From Homarus americanus (taxonomy: Eukaryota; Arthropoda; Malacostraca; Decapoda; Nephropidae), in NCBI RefSeq assembly GCF_018991925.1, contig NW_024732238.1, positions 8,450,642-8,514,641 on the forward strand: 64,000 nt of DNA, read 5' to 3'. This document shows, piece by piece, positions 45,471 through 57,562 of this stretch. Numbering within the stretch: the stretch's first letter is position 1; each line of letters starts with the position of its first letter. Made by a program: the position numbers and the translations under genes. The notes beneath the pieces are model-generated. The model did not search any database. It was given only the letters and a program-made list of their open reading frames with translations, and had not been told where the DNA came from.

Positions 45471-45634
45471 TTCTTACTGCTCGTTGGTTTATTCAAGACA
45501 CTGGTCATCACTGCTACTACCAGGTCAAAGGCAGGCGTCAAAGCCCCCATTTCACGATTGCTTCTAACATGTACTTCAGCTATATTATCCCCGAACTTGA
45601 CGTGCCCCAACCTAACCTACCCTAAGGTAACCTG
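45471..45634. other. Unique 160-bp segment between array and CR1
   Basis: On the minus strand this is open for 46 codons (MGHVKFGDNIAEVHVRSNRE and so on) before running into the array. It looks non-repetitive and could be an exon or older element, but there is no recognised family. It ends at a CCTAACCTACCCTAA stretch. Confidence 0.25.
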
Positions 45635-46545
45635 ACATAAGAACATAAGAAAATAAGGAAGATCTGCAATAGGCCGGTTGGCCTGTGCATGGCAGCTCCT
45701 GTCGAGTTACTACCACTCTCAATCATCCATGAATCTATCTAGCCTCCTTTTGAAACTGTCCAGCGTTCCAGCACTTACTACAAAGTTGCTAAGCGTTCCC
45801 TCGTCCACCACTCTTTGTGAACCAGTTCCTTCCTATCCCTCTAAACTAAACTTATCAACCTAAATCCGTTGCTCCGAGTCCTATCCTGCTCGGATATTAT
45901 AAGAACTTTATCTATATCCCTTTATTGATTCCTTTCACCCACTTAAATACTTCTATCATATCTCGCACTCTTCGTCTTTCTAGGAAAGCAAGTTTAGTTT
46001 CTTTAACCTATCTTGATATGGAAGGTTTCTAAGTCCCGGAATTAATTTCGTCATTCTTCGCTGCACCGACTCCAGTGAATTGATATCCATTCTATAATAG
46101 GGGCACCAGAACTGAACCGCATAATCGAGGTGCGGCCTGACTAGCGCAAGATATAGTTGCAATAAGACCTCTGCACTCTTATTACTTACACTTCTACATA
46201 TAAAACCAAATACTCTGTCTGCCTTATTTCGATCATTAACACACTGTTTTCTAGGCCGTAGGTCCGGGCTTTAAGATACCCTAAGTCTCTTTCACAAGTC
46301 GACTTCTCTACAGTAGGTTGATGTTGTTAAGGCCTAGCATAATGTAACAGATGGCTGTCTCACACTAACAGGCGGTTTACACTCCCTCACCACATGTTTC
46401 AGTTGGCCCTCTCCAATTCTTCCATGGTCTACTCCAGCTTGGCCAACAAACTCGCACACCCGACCACACATAGCACTGGCCATATCTGATAACTATCCTC
46501 CGGGAGCTAACCCTGCCGTGACCTTTCACCTAGTGAGGTCAGAAC
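45635..46545 (-). mobile_element. CR1-clade LINE, subfamily B copy 2, internally deleted, both ends present
   Basis: Minus strand. The 3' end at 45635 carries two TTCTTATG octamers and the C-terminal ORF2 (ALVRPHLDYAVQFWCPYYRM, RRMTKLIPGLRNL). At about 46333 it switches abruptly to the CR1 5' region: a short ORF1 start (46483-46334, MASAMCGRVCEFVGQ) and the 5' UTR with TAGCTCCCGG and AAAGGTCACGGC, shared with copy A1. Everything between ORF1 codon ~49 and the late RT is deleted. Both recognition ends remain, so it has the architecture of a non-autonomous CR1 derivative. Confidence 0.85.
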
Positions 46546-46549
46546 ACAA

Positions 46550-47287
46550 GGTGAAGGTGTAGGTCAAGGTGTAGGTCAAGGTGTAGGTGTTGGGTCAAGA
46601 TGTACTGGTGTAGGGTCAAGATGTAGGTGTATGCTCAAGGTGTAGGTGTAGGGTTAAGGTGTAGGATCAGGGTCAAGGTGTAGGTGTAGGGTGTCAGGTC
46701 AAGGTGTAGGTGTAGGGTGTCAGGTCAAGGTGAGGTGTAGGGTGTCAGGTCAAGGTGAGGTGTAGGGTGGAGATGGAAGGTCAAGGTGAGGTGTAAGGTC
46801 AAGGTGTAGAGTCAAGGTGAGGTGTAAGGTCAAGGTGAGGTGTAAGGTCAAGGTGAGGTGTAAGGTCAAGGTGAGGTGTAGGGTCAAAGTGTAGGTGTAA
46901 GGTCAAGGTGAGGTGTAGGGTCAAGGTGTAGGTGTAAGGTCAAGGTGTAGGTCAAAGGTCAAAGTAGAGGTGTAAGGTCAAAGTGGAGGCGTAGGGTCAA
47001 GGTATAGGTGTAAGGTCAAGGGTGGGGTGTAAGGTCAAAGTGTAGGTGTAGGGTCAAAGTGTAGGTGTAAGGTCAAGGTGTAGGTCAAACGTCAAGGTAG
47101 AGGTGTAAGGTCAAGGTGTAAATGTAGGGTCAAAGTGTAAGTGTAGAGTCAAGGTGAGGTGTAAGGTCAAGGTGAGGTGTAAGGTCAAGGTGTAGGGTCA
47201 AGGTAAGGTGTAGGTCTAGGGTCAAGATGTATGTGTGGGGTGTAGGTGTAGGGTCAAGGTGTAGGAGTGAGGGTGTAAAGGTGAGGG
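46550..47287. repeat. 18-20-bp minisatellite (AGGTCAAGGTG core), about 0.74 kb
   Basis: Units alternate GGTGTAAGGTCAAGGTGAGG and GGTGTAGGGTCAAGGTGTAGG-like forms. It starts a few bases from the 5' end of CR1 copy B2. AGGTCA half-sites recur in nearly every unit. Confidence 0.92.
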
Positions 47288-47546
47288 AGTAGGACTGAAT
47301 CAGGGTGGGAGGGAGGTGGGTGGGAGAGTGGGACGACAGCATCTTGGATAAAGTGGAATATCTTGTTCGATTCTCCGATACTGAGGAATACATCACCCCA
47401 GCGACATCCTGACGGTGTTGGCTCTCCCTCCCTCCCTCCATCCTCCTCCCACCTCTTTTTCCTCCTCCTCTTTACTCGTGGGTCTTACTTCACTGACTTA
47501 ACCTTGGTGGTGCTGGCTCTTCCTCACTGGCTTTTTACTCTTAGGT

Positions 47547-47582
<36 letters not shown>

Positions 47583-48012
47583 AATAATAATAATAATAAT
47601 AATAATGGAAGGTATCGTAACACTAGGTTTTTCTCACTGTTATACTTTTAATCAAATATTGCTGTTACTCCACAATATACAGTACTGAGTAAAACTTAAT
47701 CTCAAGTGAAGGTAAAACACGCAAGTAAATGAAGACATAACAGATCCTACAGTACTGATATACCACATTTATAAAGCTCTTGGCATCTACAGTTAACTTT
47801 ACCTACAGTTAACTTTACAAGTGTGTTCCCCAGACTGGTAATGACGGGGATAATAATATTTCAAAAAGTTAAAACACATAACTACAGTACAGTTGTTACA
47901 TGGTGTTACACAATAAATCAATATAAACTTTAAATTATCTATAATTAGACCAACACAATCACCTGTTGGTCTTTACTGCCAGATGTAAAAGGTTCAGGAG
48001 CATGTTAAACGT
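47288..48012. other. Unassigned AT-rich stretch with a simple repeat
   Basis: Contains (CAA)n(TAA)n at 47546-47606. Otherwise nothing recognised. Confidence 0.5.
47546..47606. repeat. (CAA)n(TAA)n compound microsatellite
   Basis: Trinucleotide ACA repeats switching to ATA repeats, uninterrupted. Confidence 0.97.
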
Positions 48013-49610
48013 ACATAAGAAAATAAGGAGTCTGCAATAGGCCGGTTGATCTGTGCATGGCAGCTCCTGTCTAGAGTTACTACCACTCTCCATCATCCAT
48101 GAATCTATCTAGCCTCCTTTTAAAACTTTCCAGTGTTCCAGCACTTACTACAAAGTTGCTAAGCTTGTTTCACTCGTCCACCACCCTATTTGTGAACCAG
48201 TTCCTTCCTATCTCCCTTCTAAACCTAAACTTATCCAACTTAAATCCATTGCTACGAGTCCCATCCTGCTCGGATATTATAAGAACAAATCTATATCTCC
48301 TTTATTGATTCCTTTCCCACTTAAATACTTCTATCATATCTCCCCACCTCTTCGTCTTTCTAGGAATGCAAGTTTAGTTTCTTTAACCTATCTTGATATG
48401 GAAGGTTTCTAAGTCCTGGAATCATTTTCGCCATTCTTCGCTGCACCGACTCCAGTGAATTGATATCCATTCTATAATAGGGGCACCAGAACTGAACCGC
48501 ATAATTGCGGCCTGACTAGCGCAAGATATAGTTGCAATTGGACCTCTGCACTCTTATTACTTACACTTCTAGATATAAAACCTAATACTCTGTTTGTCTC
48601 ATTTCGAACATTAGCGCTGTTTCTAGGCCGTAGGTCAGGGCTTACAAGGACCCTAAGTCTCTTTCACAAGTCGACTTCTCTAGGTTGATGTTGTTAAGGC
48701 TGTATACATTGACAGTATTTGTTCTTGCAATATTAAGCGCTGCACTTGCTGGTGTTGAATTTCATTTGCCATTTTCTGACCACTTGCAGTTTATTTAAAT
48801 CCTCCTGTTGTGCATTTGCATCCTGCTCTGAATTAATCTGCCTCCCTATTTTGGTGTCATCCGCAAACTTTTTATGTCACTGATGATCCCAGTATCTAGA
48901 TCGTTTATGTAGATTATGAACAAGGCTCAGTACTGACCCGTGGGAACCCCACTGGTTACACAGCCTCGATTTAACACCATCTCACCTGACCCTCTGTGTT
49001 CTATCGGTGAGCCATGATTTTATCCAATTTAAAACTTTCCCCTCGATACCATGAGCCTTAATTTTTCTCAGAAGCCTCTGATGCGGTACTCTGTCAAATG
49101 CTTTGCTAAACTCTAAGTAAATAACATTGTAATTTTCGTCATTATCTACTACCTCGAAGACTTTCCTAAAAAAACGTCAGCAGATATGTTAGACAAGATT
49201 TTCCATTTGTAAACCCATGTTGCGAGTAGTAGATTAATTTATCTTTCTCTAAATGCAATCGGATGCTATTTGCTATAATTGATTCAAGAAGTTTCCCCAC
49301 TACTGACGTCAAACTAATCGGCCGGTAATTTGACGCTGATGCTGTGTCTCCCTTTTTGAATATGGGTACTACATTTGCCTGTTTCCACAAGTCTGGCACA
49401 ACTCCCGTGTCTAATGATTTTGTAAATAAATTTACGAGGGGTCCGCTAATCAGTTCCTTACACTCTTTCAAAACTCGAGGGAAAATTTCATCCAGCCCTG
49501 GGGATTTTGTCTTCTTTAATTTATTTATCTTCTTAAGAACATCCTCTTTTCTGATAGTGATATTCTTCAATTTCTCTTCTTCATTTTCCCTAAATATCAG
49601 TCTCTCTCCA
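48013..49610 (-). mobile_element. CR1-clade LINE, subfamily B copy 3 (5'-truncated)
   Basis: Runs on the minus strand from about 49610 (IFRENEEEKLKNITI) to the octamer 3' end near 48013 (TTTTCTTATGTAC). It carries most of the RT, including the FADDT box (complement of GTCATCCGCAAA near 48868), and the conserved C-terminus and 3' UTR. It is the most complete RT of the window, although interrupted by frameshifts downstream of 49166. Confidence 0.9.
48040..49608 (-). pseudogene. CR1 reverse transcriptase (partial ORF2)
   Basis: The first 150 codons of element sequence are open (to 49166): KSPGLDEIFPRVLKECKE, GVVPDLWKQANVVPIFKKGD, NYRPISLTSVVGKLLESII and HLEKDKLIYYSQHGF. These are RT fingers and palm blocks characteristic of CR1/Jockey-type LINEs. 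After a frameshift the palm FADDTK box and the C-terminal ALVRP-type region follow. The endonuclease is missing, which is typical of 5' truncation during target-primed reverse transcription. No active protein is expected. Confidence 0.85.
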
Positions 49611-49989
49611 ACAGCGGTGACCACCAACTGGTCATCCTGTATGGTACGGTACGGTAATGAGGAGTGGTGGGCTCGAGCCAAGAGGAAGGTCAATAATGGT
49701 GGTGGTCCAGGCTGGGAACATGGGAGTACCCACGACTAGTCACAGCTGGGAACGGATTACCAAGGAATTATATATCTCACCAACCCGGGTGAGACACAGG
49801 GAATAAACAAAATGCCTCAGCGCGCAGGGTTTAATGAGGATTATTACTGAATTTGTCCAGTGCGTGTTCAATGTTCTGTCTCTCAACACGTACTGGACAA
49901 GGCTGAGTAAGGTGTAGAACAGTATTCGTTCCCTGATCTTCGGGACAGTTTTATAAAGTGCGTCTACTACTACACTACTAATTATGACA
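49611..49989. other. Unassigned stretch
   Basis: No gene recognised. It contains GGTACGGTACGGTAATG near 49644 and joins the 30-bp array. Confidence 0.4.
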
Positions 49990-52900
49990 AGTAAAGGTCA
50001 GGGCCACAATGGAGGGTAACAGGTAAAGGCCATGTACAGTGGAGGGTGACTGGTAAAGGTCAAGGTCACAGTGGAGGGTAACAGGTAAAGGCCATGGCCA
50101 CAATGGAGGGTAACAGGTAAAGGCCATGGCCACAGTGGAGGGTAACAGGTAAAGGCCAAGGTCACAGTGGAGGGTAACAGGTAAAGGTCAGGGCCACAAT
50201 GGAGGGTAACAGGTAAAGGCCATGGCCTGTAGAGTAACAGGTAAAGGCCATGGCCACAGTGGAGGAGTAACAGGTAAGGCCAAGGTCACAGTGGAGGTGA
50301 CTGGTAAAGGCCAAGGTCACAGTGGAGGTGACTGGTAAAGGTCAGGACCACAATGGAGGGTAACAGGTAAAGGCCATGGCCACAGTGAGGGGTAACAGGT
50401 AAGGCCATGGCCACAGTGGAGGTAACAGGTAAAGGCCAAGGTCACAGTGGAGGTGACTGGTAAAGGTCAGGGCCACAATGGAGGTGACTGGTAAAGGTCA
50501 GGGCACAATGGAGGAGGTAACAGGTAAAAGGCCATGGCCACAGTGGAGGTGACTGGTAAGGCCAGGTCACAGTGGAGGTGACTGAGTAGGCCAAGGTCAC
50601 AGTGGAGGTGACTAGTAGGCCAAGGTCACAGTGGAGGAGCTGGTAAAGGCCAAAGGTCACAGTGGAGGTGACTGGTAAGGCCAAGGTCACAGTGGAGGGT
50701 GATGGTAAGGCCAAGGTCACATGGAGGGTAACAAGTAAAGGCCATGGCCACAGTGGAGGGTGACTGGTAAAGGCCAAGGTCACAGTGGAGGGTGACTGAA
50801 GGCCAAGGTCACAGTCAGGAGTGACTGGTAAGAGCAAAGGGTCACAGTGAGGTGACTGGTAAGGCCAAGGTCACAGTGGAGGGTGACTGGTAAAGGTCAA
50901 GGTCACAGTGGAGGTGACTGGTAAGGCCAAGGTCACAGTGGAGGTGACGGTAAGGCCAAGGTCACAGTGGAGGTGACTGAAGTGAGGCCAAGGTCACAGT
51001 GGAGGTGACTGGTAAGTCAAGGTCACAGTGGAGGTGACTGGTAAAGGTCAAGGTCACAGTGGAGGTGACTGGTAAGTCAGGGCCAGTGGAGGTGACTGGT
51101 AAAGGCCAAGGTCACAGTGGAGGTGACTGGTAAGGCCAAGGTCACAGTGGAGGGTGACTGGTAAGGCCAAGGTCACAGTGGAGGTGACTGGTAAGGCCAA
51201 GGTCACAGTGGAGGTGACTGGTAAAGAGAAAGGTCACAGTGGAGAGGTGACTGGTAAAGGTCAGGGCCACAGTGGAGGTGACTGGTAACCATGGCCACAG
51301 TGGAGGTGACTGGTAAAGGCCAAGGTCACAGTGGAGGTGACTGGCAAGGCCAAGGTCACAGTGGAGTGACTGGCAAGGCCAAGGTCACAGTGGAGGTGAC
51401 TGGTAAGGCCAAGGCCACAGTGGAGGGTGACTGGTGAGGCCATGGCCACAGTGGAGGTGACTGGTAAGGCCAAGGTCACAGTGGAGGGTGACTGGTAAAG
51501 GGTCAGGGCCACAGTGGAGGGTGATTGGTAAGGACAGGGTCACAGTGGAGGGTGACTGGTAGGTCAGGCCTGGAGGTGACGGTAAAGGCCATGGCCACAG
51601 TGGAGGTGACTGGTAAGGCCAAGGTCACAGTGGAGGGTGACTGGTAAAGGCCAAGGTCACAGTGGAGGATGACTGGTAAAGGTCAAGGTCACAGTGGAGG
51701 TGACTGGTAAGGTCAGGGCCACAGTGGAGGTGACTGGTGAAAAGGTCACAGTGGAGGTGACTGGTAAGGTCAAGGTCACAGTGGAGGTGACTGGTAAAGG
51801 TCAGGGCCACAGTGGAGGTGACTGGTAAGGAAAAGGTCACAGTGGAGGTGACTGGTAAAGGTCAGGCACAGTGGAGGTGCTGGTAAGGCCATGGCCACAG
51901 TGGAGGGTGACTGGTAGGCCAAGGTCCAGTGGAGGTGACTGGCAGGCCAAGGTCCAGTGGAGGTGACTGGTAAGAAAAGGTCACAGTGGAGGTGACCAAG
52001 TAGGGTCAGACCGCAGTGGAGGTGACTGGTAAGCCATGGCCAGTGGGGGTGACTGGTAAGGCCAAGGTCACAGTGGAGGGTGACTGGCAAAGGCCAAGGT
52101 CACAGTGGAGGTGACTGGTAAAGGTCAGGGTCACAGTGGAGGTGACTGGTAAAAGTCAGGGCCAGTGGAGGTGACTAGTAAGGCCAAGGTCACAGTGGAG
52201 GTGACTGGTAAAGGCCAGGTCCAGTGGAGGTGACTGGTAAGGCAGGTCAGTGGAGGGTGACTGGTAAGGAAGATCACAGTGGAGGTGACTGGTAAAGGCC
52301 AAGGTCACAGTGGAGGTGACTGGTAAGGCCAGAGGTACAGTGGAGGACTGGTAAAGGCCAGGCCACAGTGGAGGTGACTGGTAAAGCCATGGCCACAGTG
52401 GAGGCTGGTAAAGGCCATGGCCACAGTGGAGGTGGTAAAGGTCAAGGTCACAGTGGAGGTGACTGGTAAAAGTCAAAGGTCACAGTGGTGACTGGTAAGG
52501 TCAAGGTCAGTGGAGGTGACTGGTATAAGGCCATGGCCACAGTGGGGGTGACGAAAGGTCAAGGTCACAGTGGAGGTGACTGGTAAAGGCCAAGGTCACA
52601 GTGGAGGGTGACTGGTAAGGCAAGGTCACATGGAGGTGTTAGTAAAGGCTGGCCACAGTGGAGGTGACTAGTAAGTCAAGGTCACAGTGGAGGTGACTGG
52701 TAAGGTCAGGGCCACATGGAGGTGACTGGTAAGCCATGGCCACAGTGGGGGTGACTGGTAAGCCAAGGTCACAGTGGAGGTGACTGTAAGGCCAAGGTCC
52801 AGTGGAGGGTGACTGTAAAGGCCATGGCCAGTGGAGGTGACTGAAGGCCAAGGTCACAGTGGAGGTGACTGGTAAAGGAGTCACAGTGGAGGTGACTGTG

Positions 52901-53587
52901 CAAGGCCAAGGTCACAGTGGAGGTGACTGGTAAAGGCAAGGTCACAGTGGAGGGTGACTGGTAAGGCCAAGGTCACAGTGGAGGTGACTTAGAAGGCCAA
53001 GGTCACAGTGGAGGTGACTGGTGAGCCAGGGCACAGTGGAGGTGACTGGTAAGTCAGGGCCACAGTGGAGGTGACTGGTAAAGGTCAAGGTCACAGTGGA
53101 GGTGACTGGTAAAGGTCAAGGTCACAGTGGAGGTGACTGGTAAAGGTCAAGGTCACAGTGGGGTGACTGGTAAAGGTCAAGGTCACAGTGGAGGTGACTG
53201 GTAAGTCAAGGTCACAGTGGGGGTGACTGGTAAGGCCAAGGTCACAGTGGAGGTGACTGGTAAAGGCCAAGGTCACAGTGGAGGGTGACTGGTAAGGTCA
53301 AGCACAGTGGAGGTGACTAGTAAGGCCAAGGTCACAGTGGAGGCTGGTGGCCAAGGTCACAGTGGAGGTGACTGGAAAGGCCAGGTCAGTGGAGGTGACT
53401 GGTAAGGCCAAGGTCACAGTGGAGGTGACTAGTAAAGGCAAGGTCACAGTGGAGGTGACTGGTAGGCCAAGTTCACAGTGGAGGGTGACTGGTAAAGGCC
53501 AAGGTCACAGTGGAGGGTGACTGGTAAAGGCCAAGGTCACAGTGGAGGGTGACTGGTAAAGGTCAAGGCCACAGTGGAGGGTGACTG
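49990..53587. repeat. 30-bp minisatellite (CCAAGGTCACAGTGGAGGTG core), about 3.6 kb
   Basis: About 120 units reading AAGGCCAAGGTCACAGTGG, then AGGTGACTGGT. The leftmost 500 bp use GGTAACAGGTAAAGGCCATG variants, and the right side is dominated by GGTGACTGGTAA. Many units have 1-3-bp deletions. The sequence CCAAGGTCA recurs in most units and matches the extended half-site of FTZ-F1/ERR-type nuclear receptors. No coding sense. Confidence 0.95.
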
Positions 53588-55333
53588 ATTCATCTATAAT
53601 ATCTTTCCAATGTTTCCCCTTGAGGAGGTAAGTATGGGGACACTCTTCGTTACCTTACATTTGTAAAAGTTAAAGTACTAAGGCTATAGGTCAAGAAGGC
53701 CGTGGTGTTTCAAGGTTGACGAGCATGAACCAAATTATAGTAATTATAACAGTCATGAAATAAAATAATAAAATAAATGGTTTACACAACCATCCTCAAG
53801 CTGGAGTTGAAGATTGTCTTAATACTTTAAAATGTTATTACTGTTTTACTACCAACATATTACTTAAACTACACACTAACTACACAGTAAACACTCACCA
53901 CAAAGTCTATACAGATTAGGTGAAAAATCCCGTGTTTTTTCCGACTTCTTTTTCACTTCATAAAAACTTCAAGGCCAGTTCCCAACAGGTACGAAAAAAT
54001 AAATAAATCCAATTCCATATTTTTTTTCTAGCATTCAGGCAGCGAGAAAACCTTTTAAAACAAAAATAAAATCTGAGGACCCAGGTAGACGTTACAGCCA
54101 ACAAAACATCAGATCATGTAGGCTTAACAGACTAGCGGCCAAAAGAGAGTGGAGTGCTTCATAGCTGAAGGTAGTGCATGTAATTTGCTGAGGAATTCTC
54201 TCCCCGCGCGTTGTTGACAGATCAAAGAGTATCCAGCGAGGCGGGGCTTTTGTGCCTGTTGTCCGAGGGGCATTCCTGGCGAGGCTGTGGCAGGTCGGAA
54301 CGACCCTCTCAGCCCTGTATCAGACCTCTCAGCCAATCCCTGCAGACCTCTTTATCTGTCCACGAGGCGTCGTCTTACTCTCATCCCAGACCAATTCATC
54401 CAGCTAGTGGGAAGGAGCACAGATCGAGATTCTCTAGTGTTTATAAGGTATTTTTACTCCTACATGAAGGCCTGAAAATGCATCAATTTCTCACTCATAT
54501 TACGACACAGTGAAGGGATTTAATACTTTTCAAGGGCGGTGTTACATAGGTTACCAAAATGCTATCCAAACCTTAAACTTGTAGTCACTGGACGAGGAGT
54601 GGTAGAGCAGTGCTTCCTTCCTAACCCTCACTTACAATGTCCACTCACTACATAATCTTGCATAATCGCGGACAAAATTCCCTGAACACTTGGCAATATC
54701 TGATATATACTTGTGGAGAAAGACGATCTAATAGAAACATCATACGGCAGCAAGACGCCTTCCCCGAACCACAGTTACAGAGAACTACTTCAGAGTACAA
54801 CTAAAAATATCTCTCGCATAGGCACAGTAACAGATGGTGGAAGGAGAGAGAGCAGACGATACTAAAGAGGAAGTCCACACGAGTAGAGTGGACCCAATAT
54901 ATTGACCTTGGGTGGACCACAGCCTGGACGATAACCTGACTCACAGCTCAAACGAACCCCAGTACTGATAAAACAACCTAACCTAACCCAACCATTAAAA
55001 TTCGAGCCAAATCCCTAATGGGCCTCAATCTTCATGGACCTTAATCCTATCAAGCCTGAATCCTAAGAGGCCCCAATCCTAAAATCCTTTAACCTGAATG
55101 CTAATGGGCCTCATTCATATTGGATAGGTTAGGATTGGTAGTATGACGGTCCAGTTTAAACTACAGTCAAAATCACATGTTGTTATGGCTATAGTGAGAA
55201 AAGAAATGAGAATATGACAGTGAACAAGAGAAAATGACAAGAACACACCAACGACTAACGGAGGGAAGACTGAAGTAAAGGAGAGGATGGGGCACTCCAG
55301 CGATCACTGCAATGACTACAATAACCAGTGACG

Positions 55334-55337
<4 letters not shown>
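53588..55337. other. Unassigned region
   Basis: No gene recognised. At 54960-55140 there is a run of degenerate CC(T/A)AATCCTAA and GGGCCTCA motifs including AACCTAACCTAACCC. Confidence 0.45.

Positions 55338-55378
<41 letters not shown>
55338..55378. repeat. (GA)n tract
   Basis: Uninterrupted GA dinucleotides, about 20 units. Confidence 0.97.
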
Positions 55379-55381
<3 letters not shown>

Positions 55382-57509
55382 TAGTGGGGAAGAGGAGCAC
55401 GAGCGGGACATATTGTCATTTACATTATTGGATTACTCTTGAAATTGATTAAGATTGTGCTAATGACTTAGGACTGAGGGAGGTAGGGAGAAAGGGAAGG
55501 GGTGAGGAGGGAGGTGAGCTGAAGGGAGGAGGGCTAGTGACTGTGAGGGTAGGTACAGCCCACCTCGCCAGGTCCACGACGGCCCCTCACGGTTGCCTGA
55601 CGTAAGCAAGTCGGATACAGCATACTGTACTTTTTCGGGGAACGAGGAGGCATCGTGGCTGGCACTGCACTCGACCACTTTTATTTTCCACTAAATATAA
55701 AGTTAGGTACCCAATCGCAGCTGGGTGTAATGGGGGTACTCGGGCACTGTACCCATTCAGCCAAAGCACCCACACCTGGAGCAGAATGGACGAGTTGACG
55801 GTTCTGGGTAAACACAAGAAATACACTCTGTCACGTTCGTAGAGTGATGGATATATAATGTGTAATAAAAGTTTAAAGTCCTGCTATAACAATCGAGCTA
55901 AGTTTATTTCTCTAGAAACAGGGCCGCCATTTGCAATGACGTCACTAGTTTCAAACTCACCCCTGCAGTCTGAGGTAGTAGAAAGGGTGGCCTCTTCAGA
56001 CCCCAAATGCCACGTTCTGGTAAGTTTTAAGGGTAATTTTCTATGGCCTAGGTCATGGACATTTCGTAAGTGAAGGAATGTGCCGTGAACAGCAGCCTTA
56101 AACATAGGTTGGATGGATATATGAGCTATAGGGGTTGGGTCATGTGTTATTACCTAGTAAACTTTTTTTCAGTGTATTTACAGAGTATATCAGTACTTGA
56201 TGGAGTTACGAGTTAATTTAAAAGTAATGGCATTGTGTGGACTTTGTTTTGAGAATGCCTGGTGCTAGTTAACATGACAACATAGTGCTGTTATTGTTTT
56301 GATGATTCGCTTATTAACCACTGGGATATATCATCATTATATTAATTAATGGGTTAAATTTTACTTTAACTACCATAAGTATTTTGATGTTGAGATTCGA
56401 GATAGGCTTACTGGGTAAATTTTAAGTTTTGGTCATCCCTGTACTTAGACATGTAGACTATGTTTTTCTGGTGTGTTATGAACGATTTAGACCCTAACCT
56501 AACCTAACCTAACCTAACCTATGATCTGTATTTTCTTATGATCGAAAAATGTTTTACGACAGAAATCCTGGAGTGATAATGTGTCTTATTGTTTAAATTA
56601 CTTAATCCCATAGTTAGAATAGTAAGGTTCCCCAGATGACCAAGTCCAAAAAATACCAATATTGTTTGGAATGTTTATACTATGAAATTTGTTGTATGGG
56701 CAGCTGATATCCATTGAATTAGTTTATGTACTTAGTAATATTTATATATTCAAAATAATGTTGCCAGGTAAAGCACAATTAATTATCTAATAATATTTAT
56801 TTACAGAGCCGATCAGCCGAGGTTGGACAACTACAGCTGACTGCCTCCTGGGGAAATCCCCAACCAGTGACGTCACAACCAATCACAGAGCTTTTCGCAG
56901 TTACGTGACTTTTTAGCAACTTTAACCCTATTGACACTTTTTGGCCCAATTTATTTAAAAATATCATTACTATAGTGAATTAAAAGGTTTTCTTTACCCA
57001 TTGACCCGCCATCTTACGAAAAAATTCGATCGTCAACTCGTCCAATAGCATAACAGAATTCGGGGTTTGGTTTGGTTAGGTTAGTTATATAATACGATAG
57101 GGTAGGTTAGGTTTGGGCTAGACTATTTTGTTTGAGGCAAGTAAAGTTTGCAACAGGACTAGGTATTGCACAATAAAATTAGGTTATGTTAAATAAAGCA
57201 ATGTTAAGGCACGGGCGAGTTCCGTACACTCGCAGTGTAGGTGACACACACACACACAAAACAGCATCCAACCCATACGAGCACGTCCTGATCACTACAA
57301 GAACAGTCCAGTCCTAACCATTATAAAAATTATCAACAACTCGTAATCAACCAGTGTATTCACTCTCACTCAATCTTACCTTTTTGCACTGTCACAATGT
57401 TAAAATGCCCTGTAGTATGACCTTCTCCCCACCTAATTATTATATATCATATTTTTTCACTTATATTACTTGTACATATTTCGCCAATCAAGTGATCCAT
57501 TCCCCAATT
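55379..57509. other. Unassigned region with CRE, CCAAT and telomere-like motifs
   Basis: No gene recognised. Perfect TGACGTCA palindromes occur at 55937-55944 and 56868-56875, the latter followed by CCAAT at 56879-56883. A (CCTAA)n run is listed separately. It could include a promoter, but no adjacent coding exon was identified. Confidence 0.4.
56492..56520. repeat. Interstitial (CCTAA)n telomere-like run
   Basis: About five CCTAA units, the complement of the arthropod telomere repeat TTAGG. Shorter CCTAA doublets or triplets lie at 45609, 54968, 57075 (inverse) and 63663. Confidence 0.9.
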
Positions 57510-57562
57510 ATGTAACTATCTTTCCAGCCTTCCGGCTGCCATGCCCCTTCAATAAACCGTTA

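Noticed and set aside
43640..45610. 656-codon minus-strand frame with Phe/Leu-rich membrane-like segments
   Set aside because: The apparent transmembrane segments are the complement of the A-rich minisatellite.
55379..57509. Host gene promoter at the CRE/CCAAT cluster
   Set aside because: Motifs are suggestive but no exon, start codon context or transcript evidence is visible nearby, so only the motifs are recorded.
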